Positions 32,321 to 43,657 of a DNA stretch of 64,000 nucleotides are shown in pieces (the first letter of the stretch is position 1; each line of letters begins with the position of its first letter). The DNA is from Aedes albopictus (lineage: Eukaryota > Arthropoda > Insecta > Diptera > Culicidae), in NCBI RefSeq assembly GCF_035046485.1, contig NC_085138.1, positions 59,253,254-59,317,253 on the forward strand. The letters are read 5' to 3'. The notes under the pieces were generated by a model that was not told where the DNA came from, did not search any database, and saw nothing but the letters and a program-made list of their open reading frames with translations. The position numbers and the translations under genes are program-made.

Positions 32321-32987
32321 TGAGCTTGAGCTTGAGCTTGATTGACCGCCGTGGATGCTACTCCAGTATCGCCAGACCACCTACACTCACACAAGGACCA
32401 ATGAGATAACTGCCGGGGACTAGCAGGCATCTTCAGTGTGTGAGCGTTGGTGATCTTCTATTTTTAGGCGACAATGGCGCCTGCCACGTCAGGTTGCAGG
32501 TCAATGTGGGGAAGGGGTAAGGAAGTGATGATTGCAATCGTTCGTATCCACATCTGGCCGAATATACTTCTGCGCCAGCACAAATTCATGCGGATGTTGG
32601 AGTGTTGGTGGGAATTGGTTGGCAGAAGGTTCACACATTGGTTTGTGGATACCAGGGGAAGGTGATGGAATTGTGTGTTTTTTTTTATTATTTTGAAGAT
32701 GTGCGGCACAGTTCGCTTGATTGCATAACTTGAAGGCGTTTTCTAATAGGATTGTGACACTGTGCTGTGAAAGTTGGGAAGGAAGGGAAACGGCTTTTTC
32801 AATCCGTTTCTGTTCTAGCGACGGCTATGAACATGTTTATATACATCTCAGTTGTATATGTAGAGAGCAGAGAGAAAGTATATAGAAAGATACGAAGTAG
32901 GAGGAAAGGGACGGGCCAGGAATTGAACCCACGACCTTCTGCATATAAATCAGAAGCGGTAGCTACTAGACCACCAAGCCCGTCAAC
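32321..32987 (-). mobile_element. Full-length 667-bp tRNA-headed SINE
   Basis: On the minus strand it starts at 32987 with a tRNA-like head (32984-32908): acceptor-like GACGGGC...GCCCGTC, A-box region GGTGGTCTAGTAGC and B box GGGTTCAATTCC. A body of about 580 bp follows, including CAACCTGACGTGGCAGGCGC. The 3' module, GGAGTAGCATCCACGGCGGT, is shared with the retroposons at 12514-13377 and 16246-17113, and ends in an (AAGCTC)n tail. The exact 23-bp TSD defines both ends. Frames of 81-99 codons inside it are not called. Confidence 0.8.
32908..32984 (-). promoter_or_regulatory. Pol III-type internal promoter (tRNA-like head)
   Basis: A- and B-box-like segments spaced as in a tRNA gene form the SINE head. 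The anticodon arm is enlarged and the T stem mismatched, so it is a promoter relic and not a functional tRNA. Confidence 0.6.
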
Positions 32988-33010
32988 GTCTCTGAAGCTC
33001 CTTAGAACGC
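32988..33010 (+). repeat. Right 23-bp TSD of full-length SINE
   Basis: Exact copy of 32298-32320, three bases upstream (on the minus strand) of the tRNA-like head. Confidence 0.85.
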
Positions 33011-33352
33011 CCTTGAAAGTCTTAACAACCTGTAACTCACCTGAAAACACCTTGAAAGGCTCCTGAAAGTCTTTCAAACTCTCCTGTAACCTCTTAGAAC
33101 GTCCTTGAAATGTTCTTGAAATCCTCTAACCCCTCTCTGAAATCTCTTGAAACGTTCTTCGAAGACTTCAGAGACCCCTCTTGAATCGCCCCTAAAACCC
33201 CTTGAAACCCTCCTAATACTATTTAAACGCCCCTGAAATCCCCGTTATCCCATTAAACGACAACGAAACCTAGAGGAAAGCCCTTAAACGGCTCCTTTAA
33301 TCCCCTGAATAGTCCCTGAAGCCCCTTGGAACCGTCTTTTCTGGGTTCTTTG
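33011..33352 (-). repeat. C-rich degenerate array segment
   Basis: cccttgaaagtc / cccctgaaatccccg units. It is the continuation of 31965-32202, split by two retroposon insertions. Confidence 0.6.
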
Positions 33353-33460
33353 GGAACTTCCTAAAACCCCGCTGGGCGTTATCTCAAGAGTCCAGAAAAG
33401 GACCTACTCTCGCGAACTGGATTCCCGCATGGAAGCCGAGACCTAATTTATGCACAACAT
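33353..33460 (+). repeat. Array-terminal module (copy 1)
   Basis: Shared with 51352-51455 in the same order: GGGAACTTC, GTCCAGAAAAGGACC, GAGACCTAATTTATGCA (diverged). It caps a C-rich ggtctc-type array here and a gaattcc-type array there. Confidence 0.5.
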
Positions 33461-33805
33461 TCATTTTATGCAATTCAGCATCATAATTTACATTTTATAT
33501 ATCTCATTTTGGTATCATAATGACTAATTTTTCCGAACTGGCTCATTATGTAACTAGAATAAGTTGCATAATGAAAAATAGTTGCATAATGTTCATAATG
33601 AAACCCATTTGAGTTGCATTATGAACATTATGCAACTCAAATGGGTTGCATTATAAAAAAATAATTGCATAAAATTTTGTATGGAACTCGTTGCAAAACT
33701 CGGTTTTTCAGCACTCTTTGTATTTATCCAACTCGGCAAGCCTCGTTGGATAAATGTACAACTCGTGCTGAAATAATCAACTTTTTGCAACTCGTTACAT
33801 AAATA
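33461..33805. repeat. Clustered short palindromes with ttgcataatg words
   Basis: CATAATG words occur repeatedly. A long hairpin pairs about 33590-33622 with 33623-33655 (AACCCATTTGAGTTGCAT against ATGCAACTCAAATGGGTT), and a second is ATCCAACTCGGCAAGCCTCG TTGGAT. Non-coding. Confidence 0.6.
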
Positions 33806-35480
33806 ACTATTTTTATGCCCTTCCTCAGCTATGCACCTCGAGCCAATGGCATAAGAAAAGTTGCTAGTGTATTTATCAATGTGTGTCCCATTTCTAAATG
33901 TTTGCCAGTCAGCCTCCCATGCCACATTCCCATGGACGATGGTCGGAGATGCTGCTGGAATTATAAATATTTACGATGTGCTTATAATTCAGAAAGCTTC
34001 ATTCAGCCTTCGGAACAACGCACCCGCACACACACCCTGAGCCTTCCCGGGAGGCGGCAGGACGGCTGGCTTTTTCTCTCTGTTTTCCCTGCTTTTTTTC
34101 TTACTTCCGGAAAATAACATTTGCTTTGCCCACTTGCCTTTCTTTTGAGTCTTTAGTGGTTCTCATTGGCGCAGTGCAAACGTGTAGCCCGTCCTGTTCC
34201 TGTGTAATAAAAGGGCTCGAGCAGCCAAAGGAGCTCTGGTTTGGTGGTGCAATTCGTTGTGCATAATATTCGCCTTCATCAAATGATTCTATTAGGTTGC
34301 TGTGTGCGGTGCGGGGCCAGCTGCTGAAAGTGGAGAATGAAATTATTTTTTACTTACATAGTATTAACTGTGCAATAACATTGCTTTCATTTGCTGTTCT
34401 TTCAGACGGGTTTATCTTGTAACTGGCACAATCTCTTTTAATTAAAGGCTGTGAAACAAACTTGAGCCTTCAGTAAGGCGTTATAAATTTAAATTAAGAG
34501 ATGGAGGTCCCTTCTCTGGTCTGTTGGGGAAATGCCTTATGTTAATGGTTCGACTCAGAAACGTCAAAACGAGCTTCACCATTTGAATACAAGTTTAAAT
34601 TTTAGAGAATTTAATTCAATTAACTCGAGGGCTACATTAATTGTCGCTGTAAATGACACCACCTCCATATCCGCAAACGATTTCACGAACCCTTCCACAA
34701 CGCCATCCAGCAACTTATCTCTTTTATCCGTTTGTTACGCTTCACTTAATTTAATTACCAACGCACACCGTTTCGAATGTCAATTACCGGAGTTCAACCG
34801 GGCCATTAGAAGCTGCACCTCCTTCCGTCGTCGACTGCTGGCTGACTGTCCGATCGACCTACCGATTCAAAGTCAACCAATCATTTCCAAACCAACGAGC
34901 AATCAGTTCCCATCCAACTGTGGCCAGCTTCAAGCGCTCGCCATTGCCCATTAAAATCCTAGCTAGCTCACCATCATCAGGAATCAGCATGTGGCGGCGG
35001 CTTGTGTTGGCGGGTGGCTTCGCGAGGACATGGAATAAAAAAATGAGCAAATAAAATTTCGCCCAATCAACTGAGTCGGAGTTGCTCCGCACTTGCTTTT
35101 AGGTAGGTACAAAACACATGCATTCCGTATGCATAATTGATAGACCCACGAGAGTTGCGGAACTGAGCAATGCTGCGACCGGCTCGGCTGCAATTGATGG
35201 GTGCATTCGGACGCACTTAATTTGCAATGACCGTTCGGTACTCTACCATACTCAGGCAGTGCTCAGTCTCTTGCATATTTGGCCTCTCTACCAATTAGTG
35301 GCTCAGCAGCTCCGAAGTGTTATTAAACTTTGAAATTGCACGTTTATGGAATTGAATGCATAAACCGATTTGAAAAGATAAAAAATCAATTATTATATTA
35401 CTGTTTTAGGGGAAACGAAAAACATGCGTTGCGAGATTTTAAACAACATCAAATCAATTAAATGCTTTAGGCGTAATACT
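33806..35480. other. Unique host-like sequence without a gene call
   Basis: About 1.7 kb of high-complexity DNA with balanced composition. A 140-codon plus frame at 34532-34954 has no recognisable domain and no splice or start context, so it is not called. Could be intronic or regulatory. Confidence 0.35.
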
Positions 35481-35554
35481 TATTTACTTACTTGATACTT
35501 GATGGGCTGCAACTCGTAGTGGTGAATCTACACCAAATTTGCATCTACGGTTTC

Positions 35555-36145
35555 GTCCCTTGTTTTGCAAAAACTTGAAATGTTATGAGTTCGTTGTCGG
35601 AAAATAATCGTTTTAGCTCAGAAATGATCATGTCAAAATTTGGAGTCCGTATCCCAAGGCAAAGTGGTCCCTCAAGAGCCTAAAGTTGTCAAAAAATGTA
35701 TGGGACTAAAAAAACATAAAATTTTTTTCGACGAAAAAAAAATACGCTATTCTACTAAAACCGATGATTTTACAATCCTAGAGGGCCAAAAATGTGCTTA
35801 GAATTACGATATCTCTACTCGTTTCCAAGCTATTCAGCAAAATAAGGTAAGTTTCCTTTGGAATCTGTCAAAATGCTGATTTTTCGACGGTTTTTTGTCA
35901 ATAACTCAAAAACGAGTGGAGATATCGCAAAATCATCGGTTTTAGTAGAACACCGTATTTTTTTCGTCGAAAAAAATCTCATGTTTTTTTAGTCCCATTC
36001 ATTTTCATGACAACTTTAGGCCCTTTGAGGGACCACTTTTCCTTGAGATACGGACTTCAAATTTTGACATGATCATTTTTGAGCTAAAACGATCATTTTC
36101 CAACAACGACTTGGAACATTTTCATTTTTTTGCAAAATAAGGGAG
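35555..36145. mobile_element. Fold-back element, about 590 bp
   Basis: The left arm (35562-35775) pairs with the inverted right arm (35925-36140). Shared blocks are TTTTAGCTCA.AAATGATCATG, AAAGTGGTCCCTCAA, GGGACTAAAAAAACAT and TTCTACTAAAACCGATGATT. No protein and no obvious target duplication. Confidence 0.7.
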
Positions 36146-36184
36146 GGCTTATTCTATGGTCCCTTTCTGGTTCACAGCTGAATA

Positions 36185-36765
36185 TGGTTTCAGCTTTTCG
36201 TTCCTCCGGCATACGAATAACGTGCACAGCTCACCGCAGCCTGCTGTATTTCATTCACTTCAGTATATCCTTTATGTACTTGGTATAACTCGTAGTTCAT
36301 GCGACACCGACAGATGTTGTTCTTCACGCCGATCATTGTTTGTATCACTTTACGTTCTAAGACTCCAAAGGCTCTTGAGAAAACATCCACTCTTCATGAC
36401 AGTAAAGAGCGACCGGAATCGCGAGTTTTGTCTTTGTTCCCAGATTCAGCTGGTTTCGTAGCCGCAATGCGTCATCACCTAGCATCACTTCGCATCTAGC
36501 AAGTAATCATGTACTTGATCTTTTTGGTGTTTATCGTGAGTCGAATTCTCTCACCCGCCCTCTTAAAAGGTATGCACATCGCTTCCACGGTCCAATGGTC
36601 GATCCTGATCATGTCCGTAAAGTTGAGGAGCGAATACGACCGCACGGCAATGGTTCCGCTCCTTTGCGCACCAGCTCTCCTTATCGCTACTTCTAGTGCT
36701 ATGTTGAACAGTAAGTTCGAAAAAGTATCGCCTTGCTTTCAAAGTTTACGAACGATGATGATTTC
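36185..36765 (-). pseudogene. LINE reverse-transcriptase fossil
   Basis: The minus strand gives QGDTFSNLLFNIALEVAIRR near the 5' side, then a decayed catalytic loop (LLNFTDMIRI where family members read GFADDIDII, so the Asp pair is lost). Next come RNQLNLGTKTKLAIPVAL and FGVLERKVIQTMIG, ending with HVIRMPEER. Stops and frameshifts separate these. Internal deletions reduce it to about 580 bp. Same family as 56985-58518 but an older copy. Confidence 0.75.
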
Positions 36766-36821
36766 ATTTGCAACCCGTACACTTGTACGGGTAAAAGTTA
36801 ATACAGGTGCTCGGAGTGGAC

Positions 36822-36890
36822 CTGGTGTGATGGTTAGAACACTTGACTACCACGCTGTCGTCGTCGATTCGAGTTCCGCGTGTCTATTAT
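36822..36890 (+). mobile_element. Feilai-like SINE head fragment
   Basis: GGTGTGATGGTTAGAACACT followed by TGACTACCACGC and a decayed B box (GATTCGAGTTCC) match the head of the SINE at 23707-23884. The body is absent. Confidence 0.6.
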
Positions 36891-37785
36891 TTCCACCATT
36901 CAAAAATACCTCGAAGTTTTGACTCCTCTTGGCAGCCACCATTGTTTTATCTGACAGCAACATAACATCCTGCTCTATATTCTCTTGCGCCCGAACAATA
37001 ACATTTTCTTCATGGTCTTTTTTTTTCCTTTTTGCGGTGGATTACCTGCTCTGCCGGATCTCAACACCCCTCGGGCACTCCTCGTCGGATCACCCATTTC
37101 TAGGTCCTCTTGAAGCAGTGCTTATCACCTCCCGCGTTGCTTTACTCATCGATTCATGGATACACTTCCTCAGAGTGAAAATCTAGGAATGTCGAAACAC
37201 TGTTTTTCTTTCAGCATCAAAAAAGGGAAATATCAATGATAGTGTTAGCAGTTTTTTTGCTTCCTCGTGTCAACAGAACCTGAAAAAATCTGAAGTTTGC
37301 AAATATGTTACCCGGAAAACCTGGTAGGATTAAAATAAAAAGCTTACCAATAAAGTGCCAATGTTATAAAACAAGTGCGATAACAGCGGTTCCCACTGTC
37401 AATGAAAAATGGCTATCAGAAATCTTAGTAGGGATCCACTAATGACAAAAACATGTCTGCACCGTTATCCTTGCCAAATATCCATATGTAAAGCGTTACA
37501 ATTAATCTAGAAATCCTGGAATCTTGGCATCGTGTCCAAAAATGTCCTATAATTTCATCAGCCAGAAAACTAAGAAACGAAACGATTGAAGAAGTTTTCG
37601 TTTCTGCTTTTTTCCCTCCCTTGCTGTTAGGGAAATTGAGCCACTGTTTTTTTTATAAGCTAAACTTTCTTTTTGATGCCACAAAACCTCAGTTTATTGG
37701 AAGCAGTGAATTTCCTCAACAGCGGGGAGAAAACAAAAAAAAGAATTGAATACCCGTTCTAGCTACGAGAAACTCCTATAGGAAA
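36891..37785. other. Spacer, nothing recognised
   Basis: Mixed sequence with an 85-codon frame at 36929-37186 that lacks any recognisable feature. No repeat ends found. Confidence 0.3.
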
Positions 37786-37789
37786 TCTT

Positions 37790-39109
37790 CTACTAACGCC
37801 TTTCAAAATTTTATAATGGCTATTTTCAGAAGTTACTTCAGAAGTTCAATCATAACATTTTTCAAGGATTCTTTCAAAAACTTCTCCAGCGATTCTTCAA
37901 AAAAATGTCTCCTACAGATACGCCCTTATGCATTTCTTCAGATTTTTCTTCAAGAATCCGCTTCGAAAGTTTTGCGTGATTCATTCAGAATATTCTCCTG
38001 AGATTACTTCCGAAATTCTTCTAGTGGTGTCTTTTAGATTCTGAAGGAATCAGGAGTTTCATCAGGAATTCCTTCATCATTTTCACCAGGAATTCGGAAG
38101 TTTTATGTTTCTTTATTATTGAAATTTTTAGAACAAGACTGGTTAATCTTTGCATTAAGAAGTTCTTTCAGAGATTATTGTAGAAGTTCTTTTAGTAAGC
38201 ATTTTTTTTTCTTGCAAATATTTGGGTGGTTCCTTCAAAAATTCGCACAGCTATTTCTTCACAATTCCTACAGAGAACTCCTCAACTCCTACAGGGATTC
38301 CATTGAAAATATCCATCACAATGTCTTCAGAAATTACTTCAGGGATTCATCAAAAACAAATCTAGCAATAATTTCTTCAGGAATTCTTGTGCTAGTATAT
38401 TCGGTAAATCTGACAGGAATTCCTCCACAGATTCGTAAAGAGATCCTTTCATTAGTTTCAGAAGTAATCCTCCGTATATTTGAGCCGAAATTTCCTCAGC
38501 ATTTCCTCCAAGGATACCTCTAGGATTTTTTTCCACGGAGTCAGAAATTTGTTCAAAAATAGTTCCTAGTACTTTATAGATTAATTCCATTGGAAATTTT
38601 TCAAGAGATTTTCCGGATTCCTCCTAGGTTTTTTGAAGATAATTCTCCAGGTACTCTATTTGAGGGTTTTCTCAACAAACTCCTCTGAAGTTTATCAAAC
38701 ATTTTTTTCTGGGACTCTTTTAGTAATCCTTCGTTGTAATTGTTATGAAATTTATGCAGAAGCTTTTTTCAGAACTATCTTCAGGGACACTTTCTGTTTT
38801 TAGGTATTTCAGGTATTTCAGCAAGTGATTTCTTCAAAAGAATTTGCATGGAATGTTTTCTTCAGAAAATTCTTTTCCAAAAAAATCTTGCGGAAATTCC
38901 TCAAAGAGATTCTCTAAGAATTTTTTCAGAAATTCTTTTGGAGATTCCCGCAGACATCACTTAAAGTTTTTTTTAATTGCTTCTGCGATTCCGTCAAAAA
39001 TATCTCCTGGCATTCCCCCAAAGATTTATCTAGATATTTTTTCAGAAGTTTTTCCTGAAATTACGCAAAACAGTATTGAAGGTTTTTTTTATATTTTTAT
39101 GGGAATCTC
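37790..39109 (+). repeat. Degenerate gaattcc-type array, C-rich
   Basis: ttcttcaggaattcctcc-like units. The 134-codon frame at 38119-38523 is a motif artefact. Confidence 0.7.
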
Positions 39110-39243
39110 TTAAGGACGAACGGGATTGTCGGGGAAATACCCATTGCTCTGTTGCTGATAAGATGGTAATGTTATGTTCACTTGCAGTGCGTATGCTGAT
39201 TGTTTTGCAGCCTCTTCGGTGCGATAGAAATCAAGATTACCAT
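39110..39243 (-). pseudogene. Coding-like terminal exon or fossil, unknown protein
   Basis: The minus strand shows CTAAC (39270-39266), a short pyrimidine tract (cctctcgatttt) and AG at 39245-39244. About 43 codons then read NLDFYRTEEAAKQSAYALQV followed by NITLPSYQQQSNGYFPDNPV and RP, to a TAA. Branch-point-like spacing and protein-like composition contrast sharply with the gaattcc arrays on both sides. It may be the last exon of a host gene, or a transposon or processed-gene fragment. I do not recognise it and see no upstream exon. Confidence 0.3.
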
Positions 39244-39312
39244 CTTCAAAATCGAGAGGCAAATTGTTAGAAAGAGATGGAAGATAAGAAAATAACACGG
39301 TGTCCCGTATCA

Positions 39313-39530
39313 CCTTAAGGCAAAACTGAATGTACACATTTCCTATCTTTTTGTTTTTTAAATTTTTCTTTCAATTACGAAATATAATTTTTAAAATTGC
39401 TTTCCATACACATTTTGAGGAAGAATCAAGGTTTCTCCTGATTTTTCTTTGCTGGTGGAAAATTTGATTCGTTTTTACAAAAACTATTGTTTAACATAAT
39501 TTAAAAAAAAAACATTTTCCACCAGGATCT
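39313..39530 (+). mobile_element. Decayed TTAA MITE, relative of 48266-48630
   Basis: Starts CCTTAAGGCAAAACTG and shares TTTCCATACACATTTTGAGG-, CAAGG.TTCTCCTGA- and CTGGTGGAAAA-like blocks with the better-preserved copy. The second arm is reduced to AACATTTTCCACCAGG. Confidence 0.6.
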
Positions 39531-40015
39531 CTGGAGGAGAATTCATGGAATATTCCGTGGGGTGAATACCTGACCAAAATTCGTGAGATATCTCTGAAGC
39601 AGTTCCTAATAATTCCAAAAAAGAACTTCTGGAGGAATTAAAATAATATATTGGGAAATGTTTAAAGGAATTTTTGGAAAAGTTTCCGAGGAAATCCCTG
39701 AAGAGATTTCTGATGGAAACGCTTGAGGAGTTTCTGAAAGAGGAACAGGTACATAATGCTTGAGAAATGTCAAGGAATAAAGCTTTGGAAAAACTCCTGA
39801 TCACCGATAAAATGTCTGAAAGAACTCCTGAAGAATAGTCTGAATAATTCCTCTTGGAGTATTCTAGGAGAATATATAAAGGATCACCTGAAAGAATCTC
39901 TGGAGGAATTTCAACATAAGTTTCCGAAATAATGTCTGGAAAAATCTGACGGAATATATGGAAGATTTTTCTTGCAAGATTCCTCTTAGTAACCATCCCG
40001 AATACATCCATGCAC
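39531..40015 (-). repeat. Degenerate gaattcc-type array, G-rich
   Basis: ggaggaattctgaaagaa units. The 177-codon minus frame at 39484-40017 is the second longest in the window but is purely motif-derived. Confidence 0.65.
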
Positions 40016-40715
40016 ATGCCTTTCTTTGAAAATTTCTTCAGAGATTATTTCCGAACTTCCTCCAGGAAATTTCCTTGGAGAAGCTTCTTTAGAAATTTTT
40101 CAAAAGCTACATAAATTCGTATTTGTATACCTTCATATATTTATTCAAACATTTCTGAAGGAACTCCTCCAGAAGTGACGCCTTTTTCTGAAAATTCTTC
40201 CCAAAATTTCTCAAGAAGTTCTTCAAGGAATTTCTCCAAGGGTTTCTCTAAAAATTCATCCAAACGTTTCTTAAAAAAATTCGAATCCAAGAGTGATTTC
40301 AATTCAGAGATTCTTTCAAAAATTCCTCAAGGGTTTCATTAGTAAATTCAGATTTTTATCCAGAATACTTTTAAAAATTCTTACAGAACTTGGCATTTTC
40401 AAGAAAATTTTCAAAAAAAACTATACTTTGAACACTTGCAGAAGGTTCAAAAAGAACCTGGAGCATTTAGGTGTTATTTCAAATACTCTTTCAACCATTA
40501 ATTTCTAGATTTTTTTTAGCCATTCTCTTTGTTTCTTCAGGTTTTTTTTTATCAGAAATTTCCGCAGATAGTAATTTAGGGATTTTGGAGTACAAATCAA
40601 ATTTCAGAATTTTTTCTACGGATTTTTTTTTTCAGGAATCCCTCCAGAAACTTTTGAAGCATTTTTTTAAATTACTTGTAGAGCTCCTCCAAAGGCTCAG
40701 AGGATTTCTTTTTAA
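40016..40715 (+). repeat. Degenerate gaattcc-type array, C-rich
   Basis: Orientation flips back at about 40018 (ttcttcagagattatttcc units). Confidence 0.65.
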
Positions 40716-40728
40716 CTAAGAAGGAACC

Positions 40729-41145
40729 TCGTTGCGGGTGACAATGGGTCAGAGGGGCAAGATTGGGACAAAACATTATCTGAAATAGCTTATCAAATAT
40801 TGAAAATATCGATTAAAAATTATAGGTGGATTGATACCTCATAGAATCTCAAATTCATAGTAAGTAGTATCAACTTGGACAAGAACTTTATCAACTTGTT
40901 GTCAATGCGGAACAAATTTGGTCCCTTGACCTATTGTCACTCCCTTGAAGAGGTGAGAATGGGTCAATTTTCTTACACTTTATTGAATAAAATTGATGAG
41001 CTCCAAATATTTTTACATCATTTATGCATGCATTACAAAAGATCACATTCTAGTGATCAAAGGACTTTTTCATTTAAAGAAGCAAAACTTATAGACCATT
41101 GGATGTGGAAGTATGCATTATTGACCCATTCTCACCACCAACGGC
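40729..41145. mobile_element. MITE with gacaatgggtca ends
   Basis: The left CGTTGCGGGTGACAATGGGT CA matches the inverted right end CGTTGGTGGTGAGAATGGGT CA. An internal GGTGAGAATGGGTCAA lies at about 40959. A 101-codon plus frame inside has no recognisable domain. Confidence 0.6.
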
Positions 41146-41174
41146 GGTATCTTAATGTTTTTCTTCATATATTT

Positions 41175-41930
41175 TCCTAGGTATTTTTCTAGGCATTCAA
41201 CCAGGAATAACTCAAGAGATAACTATAAATACTGTTTATCCAAGAGCAGCTAAAATAAATTGAAGAATGTCTTCTATGAATTTCCAAAAAATCTCTAGGT
41301 GTTTTTTTAAGGAATTTCATGAGACTATCCTTCAGAGGTTTATTTAAAATTTATCAGGCATTCCTCAATGAATTTTTGAATTTTTGAACAATTTTCGAAA
41401 GAACTTCTGAAAAATCCCACGACCAATATCTGAACATATCTTGCATGGATTTCTGAACACATTCCAGGAGATGGAACCTCAAGTGGAGTTACAAAACAAA
41501 ACTCCTTGTTGAATTTTCTGCAAGATTCACTTTAAGATTTTCTCAGAGAATTCTTGGGGAAATCCTGGGAAGAACTTCTGAAATAATTCATGTAAAATTA
41601 GTAAAAAAAAAAAACTTTTCGAAGAATTTCTGGAAAATTTCATTGAAAGAAGTTTTGTAGAAATTTCTAGTAGAAATTCCTGAAGACATCCATAAAACTC
41701 CAAAAAGGTCTGTTGAGCTTAAAATATCTCTTCAGAGGAATTTTAGAAAGAATCCCAGTAGGAGTTTCTGAAGCAAACCCGTTAAGAATTTCTGAAGAAA
41801 TCTTGAGGTGAATCCCCGTAGAAATCTTAGGAAGTGCTTTTGAATATATCTCTGGAGGAATATTCGACAAAAATCAAAAGGATATTTTTGGAGGAATTCC
41901 AGAAAGAAATTCTTAAGAGTTGGCTAGAGA
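41175..41930 (-). repeat. Degenerate gaattcc-type array, mostly G-rich
   Basis: Mixed orientation to about 41400, then ggaagaacttctgaaa units. It ends at the near-perfect palindrome. Confidence 0.6.
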
Positions 41931-41933
41931 TAA

Positions 41934-42318
41934 ACTTCAGACTCTAGTTTAATTTAAAAACACTTCACTAATACTTTACTTTTGCAAAAGAAAATAAAAA
42001 ATGAATAACTCTTTTAAAGAAAAACTAGAAAGGACGAGCAAATTCCTTTTAATTCTACTACTGTGCTTATCTTCGGACAGATAGGCCTATTTCGTCTGTG
42101 ACTTACAGACTTCTTCAGTGTCAAGTGCTCGTCGAGCACTTGACACTGAAGAAGTCTGTAAGTCACAGACGAAATAGGCCGATAAGCACAGTAGTAGAAT
42201 TAAAAGGAATTTGCTCGTCCTTTCTAGTTTTTCTTTAAAAGAGTTACTCATTTTTTATTTTCTTTTGCAAAAGTAAAGTATTAGTGAAGTGTTTTTAAAT
42301 TAAACTAGAGTCTGAAGT
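41934..42318. mobile_element. 385-bp near-perfect palindromic MITE
   Basis: ACTTCAGACTCTAG at the left is inverted at the right (42305-42318). Pairing runs almost unbroken to a one-base turn at GTGCTCG-T-CGAGCAC (about 42125-42139). The only notable asymmetry is an extra block of about 11 bp (TTCGGACAGAT) in the left arm. AGAGATAAACT occurs just outside both ends (41926-41936 and 42357-42367) but not tightly abutting on the right, so the target duplication is uncertain. Confidence 0.75.
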
Positions 42319-42339
42319 AACAAGTTCTACTAAAAGCTC

Positions 42340-43228
42340 CAAAGTAATAGTAAAATAGAGATAAACTACTCGGGAAACACTTGGCGGGATTTATGGAGAA
42401 AAAAATTGAGGGAGTTTATAGAAAAATTTGGGGATTCTGTGAACGAATTTCGAAAAAAAAAACCTGTCGAAATACTTGGAGAAACGCATGAGAAACTCTA
42501 GAGATAATTTTTAAGGAAATTCCGTAGACAGTAGACATTATTAGGAAATATTTTTGATTAAATTTCTTAAAGAATCCGTGGAAAAACTATGGGAGTTATC
42601 CTTAGAGGAAGGGCCGGATTAGTTTCTCTGATAAAACATGAAATATCAAGAGGGAATCCTAATGGAGTCTCTTGTGATCTTCTGCAGAAATATTTGGAAG
42701 AATTCCTGCTTGAATCACTGAGAGTGAAAGAATCTCTAGAGAAATTCATGCAGGATTTTCTGTATTAATCCTTGAAGAAATTCCTGAACAAATTTGTGTG
42801 GGAGTTTTCTTTGGAATCCATGCCTACAGCATGCCTGAACAAGTCTCTGGTGGACTTTCTGAAGAAATACCAGAACGAGGCTTTGAAGGAATATCTGGAA
42901 TATTTCCTGAAAACTCACTAGAATAATTTATTAAGAAATCTATCAAAGGATTTCTAAAGAAATCTCTGAAAAATTTCCGATTTTGTTCAAAAAATCCCTA
43001 GAAGAATTTGTAACGTAATTCCTGGTGGAGTTTTAGAAGCAATCCATGCCAATCTACAAAAAAAAATCTGGAGAATTTGTGGAGAAATTTCTAAAGAAAT
43101 TTCCGGATGAATCTTTAAAAAAATTCTACAAAAACCAAAATCCCCGGAGGAGTTTCTGAAACAAACCTTGGTAGATTTTGAGACCGAATTCCTCAAGTAA
43201 ATTCTGATGGAATCCAATAATTAATTTT
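42340..43228 (-). repeat. Degenerate gaattcc-type array, G-rich
   Basis: gaagaattcctgaacaaatttg-type units; short frames are artefacts. Confidence 0.65.
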
Positions 43229-43233
43229 GATAA

Positions 43234-43430
43234 GGTACACCGGGGCAAGTTGAAACGGGTGGGGCAAGATGAAACAGCGGGTTAACATGATGTTATCCAA
43301 TGATGGTAAACAGCTTGAACGCCATAACACATAGTTTTTAATTCAAATAATCTTATGGCAAAATAAAAAAAATCCAAATTGTTTTGGAATCTATTTCAAA
43401 ACATCGTGTTTCAACTTTCCCCGGTGTACC
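43234..43430. mobile_element. MITE with GGTACACCGGGG ends
   Basis: The left end GGTACACCGGGGCAAGTTGA and inverted right end GGTACACCGGGGAAAGTTGA are followed by AAC. The right flank is TTAA and the left flank ATAA, consistent with a mutated TTAA target. The interior is AT-rich and 197 bp long overall. Confidence 0.75.
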
Positions 43431-43431
43431 T

Positions 43432-43655
43432 TAAGAGATTTCCTTGCACTTGGAATCCTTAGATTTTTTTTTTTTGAATGAATCTCCAGAAAAATTTCTC
43501 AGATAACTCTTGAAAAAGTTTCTGAAAAAAATTTGTTAAAATTTACTGACGGAGTCTGTGGAAGATTTACCAAGGAAATTCATGGAAAAATTTGGAGGAA
43601 CCTTTGATTTTCCTAAAGAATCGTTGAAAGCATTTCTGTAGAAATCCATGTATGA
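43432..43655 (-). repeat. Degenerate gaattcc-type array, G-rich
   Basis: Continuation of the array beyond the MITE. Confidence 0.55.
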
Positions 43656-43657
43656 TT

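Noticed and set aside
34532..34954. 140-codon plus-strand frame in unique DNA
   Set aside because: No recognisable motif, no supporting splice sites or start context, and overlapping frames of similar quality on the other strand. Conservation data could change this.
39484..40017. 177-codon minus-strand frame
   Set aside because: Built from the degenerate gaattcc motif (Ser, Phe, Ile, Pro repeats); no start context, domain or splice signal. Similar frames occur in every such array, for example 14470-14913, 38119-38523 and 52404-52838.
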